DNA of 64,000 nt. Origin: Caballeronia calidae (lineage in GTDB: Bacteria; Pseudomonadota; Gammaproteobacteria; Burkholderiales; Burkholderiaceae). Where the stretch lies: positions 310,001 through 374,000 of the forward strand of contig NZ_FCOX02000001.1 of assembly GCF_900044055.2 (NCBI RefSeq), in the 5' to 3' direction. The notes beneath the pieces were generated by a model. It ran no database searches. It saw nothing but the letters and a program-made list of their open reading frames with translations, and was not told the origin of the DNA. This document shows positions 34,366-46,883 of the stretch, in pieces. How positions within the stretch are numbered: position 1 is the stretch's first letter; the number at the start of each line of letters is the position of its first letter. Position numbers and translations under genes: made by a program.

Positions 34366-35502
34366 TTGTCCGAATTCAACGTTAAGCGGTCCCGCTCCGA
34401 CTATCTCGCGCGCATCTTGAGAGCCGTCTCCAACGAGCCGGTTCTCGCGATCCTAGTTTTCGCGCTCGTCGTGTTGCAGATCGCGCATCCGCGCTCGTGG
34501 ATGTCGCTGCCCGGTCTAGTCGACTGGCAAACGGTGCTCACGCTCGCCGGCCTCCTGATTCTGACCAAGGCAATCGAATTGTCAGGATTCCTGATGTGGG
34601 CGGCACATCGGCTGGTGCATCACATTCACGGCGAACGGACGCTTGCGCTTCTGCTCGTGGCGCTCGCGGCGGGTCTCTCCACCGTGCTGACCAACGATGT
34701 CGCGCTCTTCGCCGTCGTGCCGCTCGCCTTGTCGCTGCATAAGCTCGCGCCGTTGCCGATCAAGCGGCTCGTCATCGTGATCGCGCTCGCGGTCAACGCC
34801 GGCTCGATCCTCACGCCGCTCGGCAATCCGCAGAACCTCTTCCTGTGGCAGACGAGCGGCGTCGGGTTCCCCGCCTTCGTGTGGGCGCTGCTGCCGCTGT
34901 CCGCCGCATTGACGGCGCTGCTCGGCGTCGTCACGTTCGCGATGTTCCGTGCCGAGCCGCTCGATCTGTCCGGCGATGTCGAAGAGCATCGCGTCGATCG
35001 CGTGCTGTGCGGCGTGAGCGTGCTCGCGTTCGCGGCGTTCGTCGCATCGGCCGATGCGCATCACGCCGGCCCAGCGTTGGCCGCGCTCGCAATCGGCTTT
35101 CTGCTATGGCGCCGCGAAGTCGTATTCAAGATCGACTGGCTGCTGCTGCTCATCTTCGTGTTGATGTTCATCGTGCTGCGCAGCGCGGCCGCATTGCCAT
35201 CGATTCACGCGGCGATCGCGCATCTCGGCGTGAGTACGCCTGTGCGCGCGTATGCGGCCGGCGCCGTGCTTTCACAAGCCATCAGCAACGTGCCCGCGGC
35301 CATCGTTCTCGCGGAGTTCTCCAAGGATTGGCGCGCGCTCGCGTTCGGCGTGAGCGTCGGAGGCTTCGGCGTGGCGATCGGCTCATTGGCCAATCTGATT
35401 GCCGTTCGGCTTTCCGGCGAGAAGGGCATGTGGATGCCGTTCCACATCGTATCGATACCGTTCTGGATCGTGGCAATGGTCATCGGTTGGGCGCTCGTTT
35501 GA
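34366..35502 (+). CDS. SLC13/ArsB-like anion transporter
   Basis: 378 residues with about ten membrane segments. Motifs VLTNDVALFAVVPLAL and NAGSILTPLGNPQNLFLW match the DASS/ArsB ion transporter superfamily (conserved NPQN and TND). It would export or import a carboxylate, sulfate or oxyanion; specificity is unknown. The frame opens with TTG at 34366, 12 bases after parB, with no clear ribosome site, so translation may be coupled to parB or may start elsewhere. Confidence 0.8.
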   Translation: MSEFNVKRSRSDYLARILRAVSNEPVLAILVFALVVLQIAHPRSWMSLPGLVDWQTVLTLAGLLILTKAIELSGFLMWAAHRLVHHIHGERTLALLLVALAAGLSTVLTNDVALFAVVPLALSLHKLAPLPIKRLVIVIALAVNAGSILTPLGNPQNLFLWQTSGVGFPAFVWALLPLSAALTALLGVVTFAMFRAEPLDLSGDVEEHRVDRVLCGVSVLAFAAFVASADAHHAGPALAALAIGFLLWRREVVFKIDWLLLLIFVLMFIVLRSAAALPSIHAAIAHLGVSTPVRAYAAGAVLSQAISNVPAAIVLAEFSKDWRALAFGVSVGGFGVAIGSLANLIAVRLSGEKGMWMPFHIVSIPFWIVAMVIGWALV

Positions 35503-35617
35503 CGCTCACCGGCGGCTTGAGGATCGACTGAAAATCTCCTTGCAATTGCAAGAAAAATCTCGCTTTTGAGACCGATTTTTAAGGTTCGTCCGCTTGGCTT
35601 TTGACACACCTAAACTA

Positions 35618-35646
35618 TTGAATCCGTGACAACAATCGCTTACAAT
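35618..35646 (+). promoter_or_regulatory. Candidate sigma-70 promoter of the ATP synthase operon
   Basis: TTGAAT at 35618-35623 and TACAAT at 35641-35646 with the ideal 17-base spacer, about 70 bases before the atpI frame and after the end of the transporter gene. Confidence 0.55.
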
Positions 35647-35713
35647 CCCCCGGATTTATCAGCTAGGCCACCTCGAAAGCGCCGCGAAAGCGCAAGGTGA
35701 TTTCCCCGGACTT

Positions 35714-36259
35714 TTGGTTGAAGGTTTGAAGACGGTGCGAGAGGAAAATCGAGCGCCGGACGCTCACGCAACCGGCGCAGCAAACGCCTCCGGAAATCAG
35801 CCGCGCAGTTCGTCTGGCGACTCGTGGGATGCCGAGGCGCAAGATAACAATATCGTTCCGCTCACGCGGGATCAGGCAGAGAAGCTGTTTGGCCCCGAGG
35901 TGAGTCGTCCATCGCGTGTCACGCCGTATCGGGTCGTGGCGGCGCAAATGGTTTTGTCCCTGGGTGCGACGCTGTTGTGGTGGCTGTTCTACAAGCCGCC
36001 GGGCGATGCTGCGCTGTCGGCCTTTCTGGGAGGAGCGATCTGCTGGGTGCCGAGCGCCTTGTTCGCCGCGCGCCTGAAAGCGAAGAGCGGCGCGGAGACG
36101 ATCATGAGCTGGATGATCGGCGAGGCGCTCAAGATGGGAGCGACGATTGCTATGTTCGTGGCCGTCGCGTACTGGTACAAGAGCGCGTTGTGGCTGCCGT
36201 TGCTGGTCACGTACATCGTCGCTTTGAAGACTTACTGGGTGGCAATGGCGCTGCGGTGA
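35714..36259 (+). CDS. atpI: ATP synthase subunit I (assembly factor)
   Basis: 181 residues, four membrane segments in the C-terminal 110 residues (YRVVAAQMVLSLGATLLWWLF ... LPLLVTYIVALKTYW). The first 70 residues are polar and poorly conserved. AtpI helps assemble the c-ring and is the first cistron of atp operons. No ATG occurs before the first helix: possible starts are TTG at 35714, TTG at 35726 or GTG at 35735, so the exact start is uncertain. Confidence 0.85.
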   Translation: MVEGLKTVREENRAPDAHATGAANASGNQPRSSSGDSWDAEAQDNNIVPLTRDQAEKLFGPEVSRPSRVTPYRVVAAQMVLSLGATLLWWLFYKPPGDAALSAFLGGAICWVPSALFAARLKAKSGAETIMSWMIGEALKMGATIAMFVAVAYWYKSALWLPLLVTYIVALKTYWVAMALR

Positions 36260-36435
36260 CGATTCTTGACGTCCCACGTAAGTGCCTGCAGCACGGGTTG
36301 TAAGTAGCATCACATATGAACAGGTGCGGACCAGGTTCCGCACTCGGGCCTCTCGACCGGAGCCGCAACGCGAAGCGGCGGCTCGGAAGCGACAGGCGGC
36401 GAAAGATTTTTGACAATTTGGGTGGCTTTAACGAT

Positions 36436-37287
36436 ATGGCAGCTAGCGAAGGAACGCACGCTCTGGATCCGTCCGAGTACATTGCGCACCACTTGCAGAA
36501 TCTTTCCACGAACGCACAGACGTCGATCTTCGATATCCACGTCTGGAATCTCGACACGCTGTTCTGGTCGATCGTCTGCGGCGTCGTGACCATCGTCATT
36601 CTCGGTCTTGCTGCACGCAAGGCGACGTCCGGTGTTCCCGGCCGTTTCCAGTGCGCCGTCGAGATGCTGGTAGAAATGGTCGAAGACCAGTCGAAGTCGA
36701 TGATCCACGGCAGCCGCCGCTTCATCGCTCCACTCGCGCTGACCGTGTTCGTCTGGGTCGCCCTGATGAACTCGCTCGACTTCATCCCCGTGGATCTCCC
36801 GCCGCGCATCATCGGCTGGCTGGGTCTCGAGCATGTCCTGCCCCACCATCGCATCGTTCCGACGGCTGACCTCAACGGCACCATCGGCATCGCGCTGGGC
36901 GTGTTCGTCCTGATGATCTACTACAACTTCAAGATCAAGGGCGCAGGCGGCTTCGTACATGAGCTGCTGTCCGCTCCGTTCGGCGCGCATCCGCTGCTGT
37001 GGATTCCGAACCTCGCGCTGAACATCATCGAGTTCGTCGCCAAGACGGTTTCGCTCGGCATGCGGCTTTTCGGCAACATGTACGCCGGCGAACTGCTGTT
37101 CCTGCTGATCGCGCTTCTGGGCAGCATGTGGACGTTCGGTGCGGACGCTTCGGTGCTCGGTTTCATCGGCCATGTCGTAGCAGGCACGGTTTGGGCGATC
37201 TTCCACATTCTGATCGTGCTGTTGCAGGCGTTCATTTTCATGATGCTGACGCTGGTGTATATCGGCCAGGCGCATGACTCACACTGA
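36436..37287 (+). CDS. atpB: F0F1 ATP synthase subunit a
   Basis: 283 residues, multi-spanning. The proton channel arginine is in [21 protein letters not shown] (helix 4), with [28 protein letters not shown] at the C-terminus. The start at 36436 ([16 protein letters not shown]) fits the family; an in-frame upstream extension is arginine-rich and unlike subunit a. Confidence 0.97.
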   Translation: MAASEGTHALDPSEYIAHHLQNLSTNAQTSIFDIHVWNLDTLFWSIVCGVVTIVILGLAARKATSGVPGRFQCAVEMLVEMVEDQSKSMIHGSRRFIAPLALTVFVWVALMNSLDFIPVDLPPRIIGWLGLEHVLPHHRIVPTADLNGTIGIALGVFVLMIYYNFKIKGAGGFVHELLSAPFGAHPLLWIPNLALNIIEFVAKTVSLGMRLFGNMYAGELLFLLIALLGSMWTFGADASVLGFIGHVVAGTVWAIFHILIVLLQAFIFMMLTLVYIGQAHDSH

Positions 37288-37647
<360 letters not shown>

Positions 37648-37701
37648 GGTTCCTCGGAAGTGTGCGTCTGACTTTTTAAAGACGCCAGAACGGAACGGGT
37701 G

Positions 37702-37740
37702 AGGCGCTGATCGAGCTCAACAAGCCGATGAGCGCCTTTT
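37702..37740 (+). terminator. Intercistronic hairpin between atpE and atpF
   Basis: AGGCGCT-G-ATCG pairs with CGAT-G-AGCGCCT, followed by four T residues. It could attenuate transcription or protect the atpE message, giving the higher c-subunit level. Confidence 0.5.
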
Positions 37741-37781
37741 AACCGTTTCCCCTCCGATCAAGCAACGTTTAAGGAAACACC

Positions 37782-38252
37782 GTGAATCTCAACGCAACCC
37801 TGTTTGCGCAAATGGTCGTGTTTCTGATCCTCGCGTGGTTCACGATGAAGTTCGTGTGGCCGCCGTTGATCAACGCCCTCGACGAGCGCTCGAAGAAGAT
37901 TGCCGACGGCCTCGCCGCCGCCGACAAGGGCAAAGCGGAACTCGAAGCAGCGCACAAGCGCGTCGACCAGGAGCTCGCACAAGCGCGCAACGACGGCCAG
38001 CAACGCATCGCCGACGCTGAAAAGCGTGCCGCCGCAGTCGCAGAAGAAATCAAGGCCAATGCTCAGGCCGAAGCCGCGCGCATCATCGCGCAAGCCAAGG
38101 CTGATGCCGACCAGCAAATCGTGAAGGCGCGCGAATCGTTGCGTGCCGAAGTCGCGGCGCTGGCTGTGAAGGGCGCCGAGCAAATTCTGAAGCGCGAAGT
38201 CGATCAGAAGGCTCACGCCGATCTGCTGAATCAACTCAAAACCGAGCTCTGA
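37782..38252 (+). CDS. atpF: F0F1 ATP synthase subunit b
   Basis: 156 residues: one N-terminal membrane helix ([23 protein letters not shown]) and a long alanine/lysine/glutamate-rich coiled coil that forms the peripheral stalk. Starts with GTG at 37782, preceded by AAGGAAAC. Ends two bases before atpH. Confidence 0.97.
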   Translation: MNLNATLFAQMVVFLILAWFTMKFVWPPLINALDERSKKIADGLAAADKGKAELEAAHKRVDQELAQARNDGQQRIADAEKRAAAVAEEIKANAQAEAARIIAQAKADADQQIVKARESLRAEVAALAVKGAEQILKREVDQKAHADLLNQLKTEL

Positions 38253-38254
38253 TC

Positions 38255-38797
38255 ATGGCCGAACTTGCAACCATCGCTCGTCCTTACGCAGAAGCGCTGT
38301 TCCGCGTGGCCGAAACCGGCGATCTCGCGGGCTGGTCCACCTTCGTCGGCGAGCTGGCTCAGGTTGCGCGTCTGCCCGAAGTGGAATCGGTCGCCTCGAG
38401 CCCGAAGGTGAGCCGTCAGCAAGTCGTCGATCTCCTGCTCGCCGCAGTGAAGTCGCCGCTCGCGCAAGGCCAGCCCCAAGCGAAGAACTTCGTCGGCATG
38501 CTGGTGGAAAACCATCGCCTGTCGCTGCTGCCGGAAATCTCCGTCCAGTTCGACGAGTTGAAGAACGCCCGTGAAGGTGCTGCCGATGCTCACATCGTGA
38601 GCGCGTTCCCCCTCGAAGGCGAACAGTTGAACGACCTCGTTGCAAGCCTCGAACGCAAGTTCGAGCGCAAGCTGAAACCGATCGTCTCGGTCGATCAGTC
38701 GCTGATCGGCGGCGTTCGCGTGACGGTTGGCGACGAAGTGCTCGATACCTCGGTCCGCGCGCGCCTCGCCAGCATGCAGACGGCTCTGACCGCCTGA
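38255..38797 (+). CDS. atpH: F0F1 ATP synthase subunit delta
   Basis: 180 residues. OSCP/delta family: [15 protein letters not shown] at the start and the C-terminal [26 protein letters not shown]. Connects F1 to the b stalk. Spaced two bases from atpF. Confidence 0.97.
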   Translation: MAELATIARPYAEALFRVAETGDLAGWSTFVGELAQVARLPEVESVASSPKVSRQQVVDLLLAAVKSPLAQGQPQAKNFVGMLVENHRLSLLPEISVQFDELKNAREGAADAHIVSAFPLEGEQLNDLVASLERKFERKLKPIVSVDQSLIGGVRVTVGDEVLDTSVRARLASMQTALTA

Positions 38798-38854
38798 CGC
38801 TTCAAGAGAAGCGCCTAGCTGGCACGCAACAGAATTGACTATCAGGAGCGAATA

Positions 38855-40396
38855 ATGCAACTCAATCCCTCTGAGATCAGCGAGCTGATCAAGAGCCGGA
38901 TCCAGGGCCTTGAAGCGAGCGCGGACGTTCGCAACCAGGGCACCGTGATCTCCGTGACCGACGGTATCGTGCGTATCCACGGCCTGTCGGACGTGATGCA
39001 GGGCGAAATGCTCGAATTCCCGGGCAACACGTTCGGCCTCGCGCTGAACCTCGAACGTGACTCGGTCGGCGCCGTTATTCTCGGTGAGTACGAGCACATC
39101 TCGGAAGGCGACATCGTCAAGACGACGGGCCGCATTCTCGAAGTGCCGGTGGGTCCGGAAATGGTCGGCCGCGTGGTCGACGCGCTGGGCAACCCCATCG
39201 ACGGCAAGGGCCCGATCAACGCGAAGATGACCGACGCGATCGAAAAGATCGCTCCGGGCGTGATCTGGCGTAAGTCGGTGTCGCAGCCGGTGCAAACGGG
39301 TCTGAAGTCGATCGACTCGATGGTGCCGATCGGCCGTGGCCAGCGTGAGCTGATCATCGGCGACCGTCAGTGCGGCAAGACCGCGGTGGCCGTCGACGCG
39401 ATCATCAACCAGAAGGGCAAGGACCTCATCTGTATCTACGTCGCGATCGGCCAGAAGGCTTCGTCGATCATGAACGTGGTGCGCAAGCTCGAAGAAACCG
39501 GCGCGATGGCGTACACCATCGTCGTGGCCGCTTCGGCTTCGGAATCGGCCGCGATGCAATACCTCGCGCCGTACGCCGGCTGCACGATGGGCGAATACTT
39601 CCGCGATCGCGGCCAGGACGCGCTGATCGTCTATGACGACTTGACCAAGCAAGCGTGGGCGTATCGCCAGATCTCGCTGCTGCTGCGCCGTCCGCCGGGC
39701 CGCGAAGCGTATCCGGGTGACGTGTTCTATCTCCACTCGCGTCTGCTCGAGCGTGCTGCGCGCGTCTCGGAAGAGTACGTCGAGAAGTTCACCAACGGCG
39801 AAGTGAAGGGCAAGAGCGGCTCGCTGACGGCACTCCCGGTCATCGAAACGCAAGCCGGCGACGTGACCGCGTTCGTTCCGACGAACGTGATCTCGATTAC
39901 CGACGGCCAGATCTTCCTTGAAACCGACCTGTTCAACGCGGGTATCCGTCCGGCTATTAACGCCGGCGTGTCCGTGTCGCGCGTCGGTGGTGCGGCTCAG
40001 ACCAAGGTCGTGAAGAAGCTGTCGGGCGGTATCCGTACCGACCTCGCGCAGTATCGTGAACTGGCTGCGTTCGCGCAGTTCGCGTCGGACCTCGACGAAG
40101 CCACCCGCAAGCAGCTCGAGCGCGGCCGCCGCGTGACGGAACTGCTGAAGCAGCCGCAGTATCAGCCGCTGCAAGTGTGGGAATTGTCGGTTGCGCTGTT
40201 CGCGGCCAACAACGGTTACCTCGACGATCTGGAAGTCTCGCAAGTGCTGCCGTTTGAAAAGGGCATGCGCGAATTCCTGAAGACGAAGCACGCCGACCTG
40301 GTGAAGCGCATCGAAGACAATAAAGACTTGTCGAAGGACGACGAAGGCGCACTGCATGCCGCGCTGAAGGACTTCAAGAAGTCGGGCGCTTATTGA
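38855..40396 (+). CDS. atpA: F0F1 ATP synthase subunit alpha
   Basis: 513 residues, normal length. P-loop [11 protein letters not shown] (residues about 169-179) has cysteine where most relatives have threonine; the essential Gly-Lys-Thr is intact. ATP synthase signature [14 protein letters not shown] present. Regulatory nucleotide-binding subunit of F1. Ribosome site AGGAGCG. Confidence 0.99.
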   Translation: MQLNPSEISELIKSRIQGLEASADVRNQGTVISVTDGIVRIHGLSDVMQGEMLEFPGNTFGLALNLERDSVGAVILGEYEHISEGDIVKTTGRILEVPVGPEMVGRVVDALGNPIDGKGPINAKMTDAIEKIAPGVIWRKSVSQPVQTGLKSIDSMVPIGRGQRELIIGDRQCGKTAVAVDAIINQKGKDLICIYVAIGQKASSIMNVVRKLEETGAMAYTIVVAASASESAAMQYLAPYAGCTMGEYFRDRGQDALIVYDDLTKQAWAYRQISLLLRRPPGREAYPGDVFYLHSRLLERAARVSEEYVEKFTNGEVKGKSGSLTALPVIETQAGDVTAFVPTNVISITDGQIFLETDLFNAGIRPAINAGVSVSRVGGAAQTKVVKKLSGGIRTDLAQYRELAAFAQFASDLDEATRKQLERGRRVTELLKQPQYQPLQVWELSVALFAANNGYLDDLEVSQVLPFEKGMREFLKTKHADLVKRIEDNKDLSKDDEGALHAALKDFKKSGAY

Positions 40397-40470
40397 TCGG
40401 GATAGAGGAGCAACGCGCGATGTCGGCGTTGAAAATGCAACATCGCGCGGCTTCGATCAAGGAGTAAGCA

Positions 40471-41355
40471 ATGGCTGGAATGAAGGAAATTCGCGGCAAG
40501 ATCAAGAGCGTGCAGAACACGCGCAAGATCACGAAAGCGATGGAAATGGTCGCCGCATCGAAGATGCGCCGCGCCCAGGAGCGTATGCGTTCCGCCCGTC
40601 CGTATGCCGACAAGGTCCGCGCAATCGCTTCGCACATGAGCGCGGCGAACCCCGAGTATCGTCACCCGTTCATGTTGAAGAACGAGGGCGTGAAGACGGC
40701 CGGCCTGATCCTCGTCACGACCGACAAGGGTCTGTGCGGCGGCATGAACACGAACATCCTGCGTGCGTCGCTGAGCAAGATCAAGGAACTCGATCAGAGC
40801 GGTGTGCAGATCGAAGCTTCGGCGATCGGCAGCAAGGGACTCGGCTTCCTGAATCGCCTGAAGGCCAAGGTCGTGTCGCAAGTCACGCAACTGGGCGACA
40901 CGCCGCATCTGGAAAAGCTGATCGGCGCGATCAAGGTGCAGCTCGACCTGTATTCGGAAGGCAAGATCAACGCGGTGTACCTGGCGTACACGCGCTTCAT
41001 CAACACGATGAAGCAGGAAGCGGTGATCGAGCAACTGCTGCCGTTGTCGGTGGATGATCTCCACGCGAAGGAAGATGACGGCGCGACGCCGAAGACTTCG
41101 TGGGATTACATCTACGAGCCGGACGCGCAGACCGTGGTGGACGAGCTTCTTGTCCGCTACGTCGAGGCGCTCGTCTATCAGGCGGTCGCGGAAAACATGG
41201 CGTCGGAGCAATCCGCGCGCATGGTCGCGATGAAGGCCGCGTCCGACAACGCAAAGCAAGTGATCAACGAACTGCAGCTCGTCTACAACAAGAGCCGCCA
41301 GGCCGCGATTACGAAAGAATTGTCGGAAATCGTCGGCGGCGCCGCAGCGGTCTGA
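40471..41355 (+). CDS. atpG: F0F1 ATP synthase subunit gamma
   Basis: 294 residues: N-terminal [30 protein letters not shown] and the C-terminal signature [34 protein letters not shown], the two long helices of the rotor shaft. Ribosome site AAGGAGTAA. Confidence 0.99.
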   Translation: MAGMKEIRGKIKSVQNTRKITKAMEMVAASKMRRAQERMRSARPYADKVRAIASHMSAANPEYRHPFMLKNEGVKTAGLILVTTDKGLCGGMNTNILRASLSKIKELDQSGVQIEASAIGSKGLGFLNRLKAKVVSQVTQLGDTPHLEKLIGAIKVQLDLYSEGKINAVYLAYTRFINTMKQEAVIEQLLPLSVDDLHAKEDDGATPKTSWDYIYEPDAQTVVDELLVRYVEALVYQAVAENMASEQSARMVAMKAASDNAKQVINELQLVYNKSRQAAITKELSEIVGGAAAV

Positions 41356-41366
41356 CGGCCGCGTGA

Positions 41367-42788
<1,422 letters not shown>

Positions 42789-42870
42789 AGGTCGGGTGTT
42801 TTTCAGGCGGACGCCAACGCATCGCGCTGGCGTCCACGAATGACACTGACGACGACAGGAGTCGACATAT

Positions 42871-43296
42871 ATGGCAACCATCAAGGTAGACGTCGTCAGC
42901 GCGGAAGAGGAAATCTTCTCGGGCCAGGCGAAGTTCGTCGCGCTGCCGGGCGAGGCGGGTGAGCTGGGCATTCTGCCGGGTCACACGCCGCTCATCACGC
43001 GCATTCGTCCGGGCGCGGTGCGCATCGAGGCGGAAGACGGTTCGGAAGAGTTCGTGTTCGTCGCAGGCGGGATTCTCGAAATCCAGCCGGGCGTCGTGAC
43101 CGTTCTCGCCGACACCGCCATCCGCGGCGCCGATCTCGACGAGGCGAAGGCCGAGCAGGCGAAGAAGCGCGCCGAGGAAGCGATTCAGGACAACAAGTCG
43201 GAACTCGAGTACGCGACCGCGCAAGCGGAACTCGCATACGCGACGGCTCAGCTCGCGGCGATCCAGCGTCTGCGCAAGGCGCACGCGAAGCACTGA
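42871..43296 (+). CDS. atpC: F0F1 ATP synthase subunit epsilon
   Basis: 141 residues: beta-sandwich N-terminal domain ([26 protein letters not shown]) and a C-terminal helical hairpin that can inhibit hydrolysis. Last gene of the atp operon, followed by a strong terminator. Confidence 0.98.
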   Translation: MATIKVDVVSAEEEIFSGQAKFVALPGEAGELGILPGHTPLITRIRPGAVRIEAEDGSEEFVFVAGGILEIQPGVVTVLADTAIRGADLDEAKAEQAKKRAEEAIQDNKSELEYATAQAELAYATAQLAAIQRLRKAHAKH

Positions 43297-43331
43297 GCGT
43301 GTGATGCGCGCCACGCGGCGTTCAGCAGTTC

Positions 43332-43364
43332 AAAAAAAAAGCAGCCTTCGGGCTGCTTTTTTTT
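43332..43364. terminator. Terminator of the ATP synthase operon
   Basis: GCAGCC-TTCG-GGCTGC stem flanked by nine A and eight T residues, 35 bases after atpC. The A/T symmetry lets it work in both directions. Confidence 0.9.
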
Positions 43365-43579
43365 ATGCTCCAAATCGGCAAATCGCGCAGGCATATCTGC
43401 ATATCGGTTATGTGGCTGTCCTGTCGATATCGGGTAAAGCTTTGATTCGCCGCGATTTTCGGCGATTGACTCCAATCAGCATTGCGGGGAAACACTCAAT
43501 GCCCACGCGCGTCTCGCGTTGCACAATGGCCTCCATTTAGCCTACATCGGGCAGCGATTCACATTGGCGGAGACCATCG

Positions 43580-45310
43580 ATGGCAACTGAACCGACGCAG
43601 GCCGGCGCGCAGATCGAACCGCGCGACGGTATTTCCTATGTTCGCGGCGCGACCGACATTCCGTTGAGCGACGCGACCGTTTCGCGGTTTCTTCTCGACA
43701 CTACCGGGCGGTTCCCCGATCGCCCCGCGGTCGTGTTTCGCGAGCAGAACATCCGCTGGACGTGGCGCGAGTTCGCGAACGAAGTCGACGTATTGGCGAG
43801 CGGCCTGCTCGCGCTCGGTATTCAACCGGGCGATCGCGTCGGAATCTGGTCGCCGAATCGCGCCGAATGGCTGCTCACGCAGTTCGCCACCGCGCGCATG
43901 GGCGCGGTGCTGGTGAACATCAACCCGGCGTATCGCCTGGCGGAGCTCGAATATGCGCTGAACAAGGTCGGCTGCAAGGCGATCATCGCGGCCGAACAGT
44001 TCAAGACCTCGAAGTATCTGGAGATGTTGCAGGCGCTCGCGCCCGAGCTGGCTTCCTCTGAACCGAACGCGCTGCACGCGGCCAAGCTGCCGGAACTGCG
44101 CGCGGTGATCCGCATGGGCGACGGCAAAACGTCCGGCATGCTCAATTTCGGCGATGTGATGCACACCGGCCGCACGCAAGCCGATAGCGCGAAGCTCGAC
44201 GCGCTCGAAGCGAAGCTCGGTCCGGACGATCCCATCAACATTCAGTTCACGAGCGGCACGACCGGCAATCCGAAAGGCGCGACGCTCACGCATCGGAACA
44301 TCGTCAACAACGCGCGCTACATCGCGATGGCGATGCGCCTCACCGAGCAGGATTCGCTCTGCATTCCTGTGCCGCTGTATCACTGCTTCGGCATGGTGCT
44401 GGCCGTGCTGGCATGCGTATCGACCGGCTGCGCGATGGTCTTTCCGGGCGAGGCGTTCGACCCCGGCGCGACACTCGCCGCCGTCCACGAGGAAAAATGC
44501 ACCGCGCTCCACGGCGTGCCGACGATGTTCATCGCCGAGCTCGATCATCCCGACTTCGCGAAGTACGACCTGACCCGCCTGCGCACGGGCATCATGGCGG
44601 GCTCGCCGTGCCCGATCGAAACGATGAAGCGCGTCGTCTCGAAGATGCATCTGAGCGAGGTGACGATCGCATACGGCATGACGGAGACGAGCCCGGTGTC
44701 GTTCCAGAGCTCGACGACCGATCCGCTCGACAAGCGTACGACGACCGTCGGACGTATTCAGCCGCACCTCGAGGTGAAGATCGTCGATCCGTCGGGCAAC
44801 ATCGTGCCCGTCGGCGAGACGGGCGAACTCTGCACGCGCGGTTACTCGGTGATGAAAGGCTATTGGAGCGACGACGCCAAGACGCGCGAGGCGATCGTCG
44901 ACGGCTGGATGCACACCGGCGACCTCGCGACGCTCGACGCCGAAGGCTATTGCAATATCGTCGGGCGCCTGAAGGACATGTTGATTCGCGGCGGTGAGAA
45001 CATCTATCCGCGCGAGATCGAGGAATTTCTGTTCCGCCATCCGAAGGTGCAGTCCGTTCAGGTATTCGGCGTGCCGGACGAGAAATACGGAGAGGAAGTC
45101 TGTGCGTGGATCGTCGTGCGGCCGGGCGAGCAGACAAGCGAGGCGGAGATCCGCGAGTTTTGCCAGGGGCAGATCGCGCACTACAAGATTCCGCGCTATA
45201 TCCGTTTCGTCGACGAACTGCCGATGACCGTCACCGGCAAGGCGCAGAAGTTCGTGATGCGCGCACGCATGATCGATGAGTTGAAGCTCGCCGAGGCGAA
45301 GACGGCCTGA
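43580..45310 (+). CDS. AMP-binding acyl-CoA synthetase
   Basis: 576 residues. ANL-superfamily motifs: [18 protein letters not shown] (phosphate loop), [26 protein letters not shown] and the C-terminal hinge [23 protein letters not shown], with the catalytic lysine in [10 protein letters not shown]. It activates a fatty or other carboxylic acid to acyl-CoA; the absence of a beta-oxidation neighbour leaves chain length open. GGAG lies 8 bases before the ATG. Monocistronic between two terminators. Confidence 0.92.
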   Translation: MATEPTQAGAQIEPRDGISYVRGATDIPLSDATVSRFLLDTTGRFPDRPAVVFREQNIRWTWREFANEVDVLASGLLALGIQPGDRVGIWSPNRAEWLLTQFATARMGAVLVNINPAYRLAELEYALNKVGCKAIIAAEQFKTSKYLEMLQALAPELASSEPNALHAAKLPELRAVIRMGDGKTSGMLNFGDVMHTGRTQADSAKLDALEAKLGPDDPINIQFTSGTTGNPKGATLTHRNIVNNARYIAMAMRLTEQDSLCIPVPLYHCFGMVLAVLACVSTGCAMVFPGEAFDPGATLAAVHEEKCTALHGVPTMFIAELDHPDFAKYDLTRLRTGIMAGSPCPIETMKRVVSKMHLSEVTIAYGMTETSPVSFQSSTTDPLDKRTTTVGRIQPHLEVKIVDPSGNIVPVGETGELCTRGYSVMKGYWSDDAKTREAIVDGWMHTGDLATLDAEGYCNIVGRLKDMLIRGGENIYPREIEEFLFRHPKVQSVQVFGVPDEKYGEEVCAWIVVRPGEQTSEAEIREFCQGQIAHYKIPRYIRFVDELPMTVTGKAQKFVMRARMIDELKLAEAKTA

Positions 45311-45341
45311 GGCTGAAGCCGGGCAGAGAAGGCAAAACGAC

Positions 45342-45369
45342 AAAGGGAGCGCCGCGGCGCTCCCTTTTT
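45342..45369 (+). terminator. Terminator of the acyl-CoA synthetase gene
   Basis: AAAGGGAGCGCC and its complement form a near loopless GC-rich stem followed by five T residues, 32 bases after the stop. Confidence 0.8.
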
Positions 45370-45932
45370 AGCATCGAATGCAATGATCGCGCCTTGGGCT
45401 TCCAAATAGCGCAAACGTTTGTCTGGGCGAAAAAAAAGCGGGCCTGGAGCCCGCTAAAAACCACACGCTACGGGGTTAGCGCGAGGAGACCAATCGTGGG
45501 ATGTTTCGAATGCCTTTCATTCGAAGAACGATCCCAACACGGATGCCCCTTACAGAGAGCTTCGACCAAAGTCGGCCATCGGATCACGCGGCTTACGCAC
45601 AGCGCGCCCAAATACATCCGTGTTGAAACCGTTTCAACAGATTGTGGGCGAATTGATTCCGGGTCGCCGTAACAAAGTGTTTCAGGTTGTAACCCGCGTC
45701 ACACAAGGCTCAGAGGAAATTTTCTCGCGCGATTCCTCCGATTTGCACGGATATATTGTCTGTTATTCAGATCAATTATCCGATCGGCCTGATCTCAGTG
45801 ATAAATCGCGATTTTCGGGCTAGTGCGATTATTCTAATTTTTCGGCAAAATCGAACGTGCGGATGCATGAAATCGATGCGCAACTGCGCGTCGCGACCAA
45901 GTATTCAATCAAAAGACATCATGGAGACACGC
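45370..45932. other. Gene-free region between acyl-CoA synthetase and esterase genes
   Basis: About 560 bases. Open frames here have no ribosome sites or family resemblance. On the minus strand it holds a structured, terminated segment that may be a small RNA (45430-45600). The right part (45750-45900) is AT-rich and probably carries the esterase promoter. Confidence 0.5.
45430..45600 (-). ncRNA. Candidate minus-strand small RNA with intrinsic terminator
   Basis: At 45430-45455 the minus strand has a GCGGGC/GCCCGC stem followed by eight T residues, yet no minus-strand protein gene lies upstream. Just before it, 45499-45536 can fold as TGGGAT...TTCGAATG-AAAGG-CATTCGAA...ATCCCA. A possible -35/-10 pair (TTGAAA, 17 bases, TATTTG) lies near 45612-45640. 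The 5-prime end is a guess; no known family was recognised. Confidence 0.4.
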
Positions 45933-46880
45933 ATGACCATCGACGCAGCCTTGCTCCGATATTACCGCGCCGTGGACGAGGCTTTTCCTGCTCTCGGATC
46001 TGATGCGGACGCGCGAGCCGTGCGAGACCGCTTCAGCAACGTGGCCAAAGCGTACGCCCGGGACCGCGGCGACGCGGTAACGGCGGAGAACATCGAAATT
46101 CCGCTCGAAGGCCGCACGCTCGGCGCGCGCGTCTACAAGCCTAAAGCCGCGCCGGGTCCGCTGCCGCTCCTTGTGTACTTCCATGGCGGCGGCTGGGTGG
46201 TCGGTGATCTCGATACGCACGACGGTCTCGTCGAGCGGCTCGCGCAGGATTCGCAATGCGCGGTGGTGAGCGTCGATTACCGGCTCGCGCCGGAGCATCC
46301 GTTTCCCGCGCCGTGCGAAGACGCGCTCGACGCGTTGATCTGGCTCGCGGAGCATCGTTCGCGGCTTGGTTTCGCGACAGACCGGCTTGCCGTCGGCGGG
46401 GACAGCGCGGGCGCGCATTTGTCGGTCGTCGCGGCGCGCGGCGCGAATCAACGCGTGGCTGGCCTCGTCAGCTTGCAACTGCTGCTTTACCCGGTGATGC
46501 GGCGCCAGTTCGAAAGCCCCAGTTGCATCGCGAACGCGAACGGCCCGGGCCTCACGAACGCGGAAATGAAGTGGTACTGGACGCAGTTCCTGTCCGGTGC
46601 GACGCCGCATGAACACGACGCGCGCGCGTTCCCGCTCTCCGAGCCGTTCGAGCGCACGCCGGCGCCCGCGCTCGTTGTCGCGGCCGCCTACGACCCGCTC
46701 TATGACGACGCCATCGAGCTCAAGCGTTTCCTGGAAGCCAACGGCGGCCGGGTGGAAATGATCGACGCCCGAAACATGACGCACGGGTTCGGGCGCATGC
46801 ATGCGCAATCGGAGGTTGCGCTGGGCTGGCTGCGCGATATCGGCGAGCGCACGGGCGAACTCGTGCGCGCCGAACGCTGA
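45933..46880 (+). CDS. Alpha/beta hydrolase, hormone-sensitive-lipase family esterase
   Basis: 315 residues. Oxyanion motif YFHGGGWVVGD (residues about 75-85), nucleophile elbow GGDSAGAH, acid in YDPLYDD and the catalytic histidine in MTHGFGRM: the complete HSL-family triad. It hydrolyses short acyl esters. The ATG at 45933 follows GGAG by 6 bases; an ATG four codons earlier overlaps that site. Convergent with the PheC-like gene, three bases apart. Confidence 0.92.
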   Translation: MTIDAALLRYYRAVDEAFPALGSDADARAVRDRFSNVAKAYARDRGDAVTAENIEIPLEGRTLGARVYKPKAAPGPLPLLVYFHGGGWVVGDLDTHDGLVERLAQDSQCAVVSVDYRLAPEHPFPAPCEDALDALIWLAEHRSRLGFATDRLAVGGDSAGAHLSVVAARGANQRVAGLVSLQLLLYPVMRRQFESPSCIANANGPGLTNAEMKWYWTQFLSGATPHEHDARAFPLSEPFERTPAPALVVAAAYDPLYDDAIELKRFLEANGGRVEMIDARNMTHGFGRMHAQSEVALGWLRDIGERTGELVRAER

Positions 46881-46883
46881 GCG

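Noticed and set aside
35539-35580. Palindrome CTTGCAATTGCAAG and A/T-flanked hairpin after the SLC13/ArsB-like gene
   Set aside because: The stem is AT-rich and the second hairpin has poor pairing; not strong enough to call a terminator.
38231-40357. A 708-codon open frame antisense to atpH-atpA
   Set aside because: Shadow of the conserved ATP synthase genes; composition is not protein-like and it has no family resemblance.
43559-45343. A 594-codon open frame antisense to the acyl-CoA synthetase
   Set aside because: Mirror frame of a clearly conserved enzyme.
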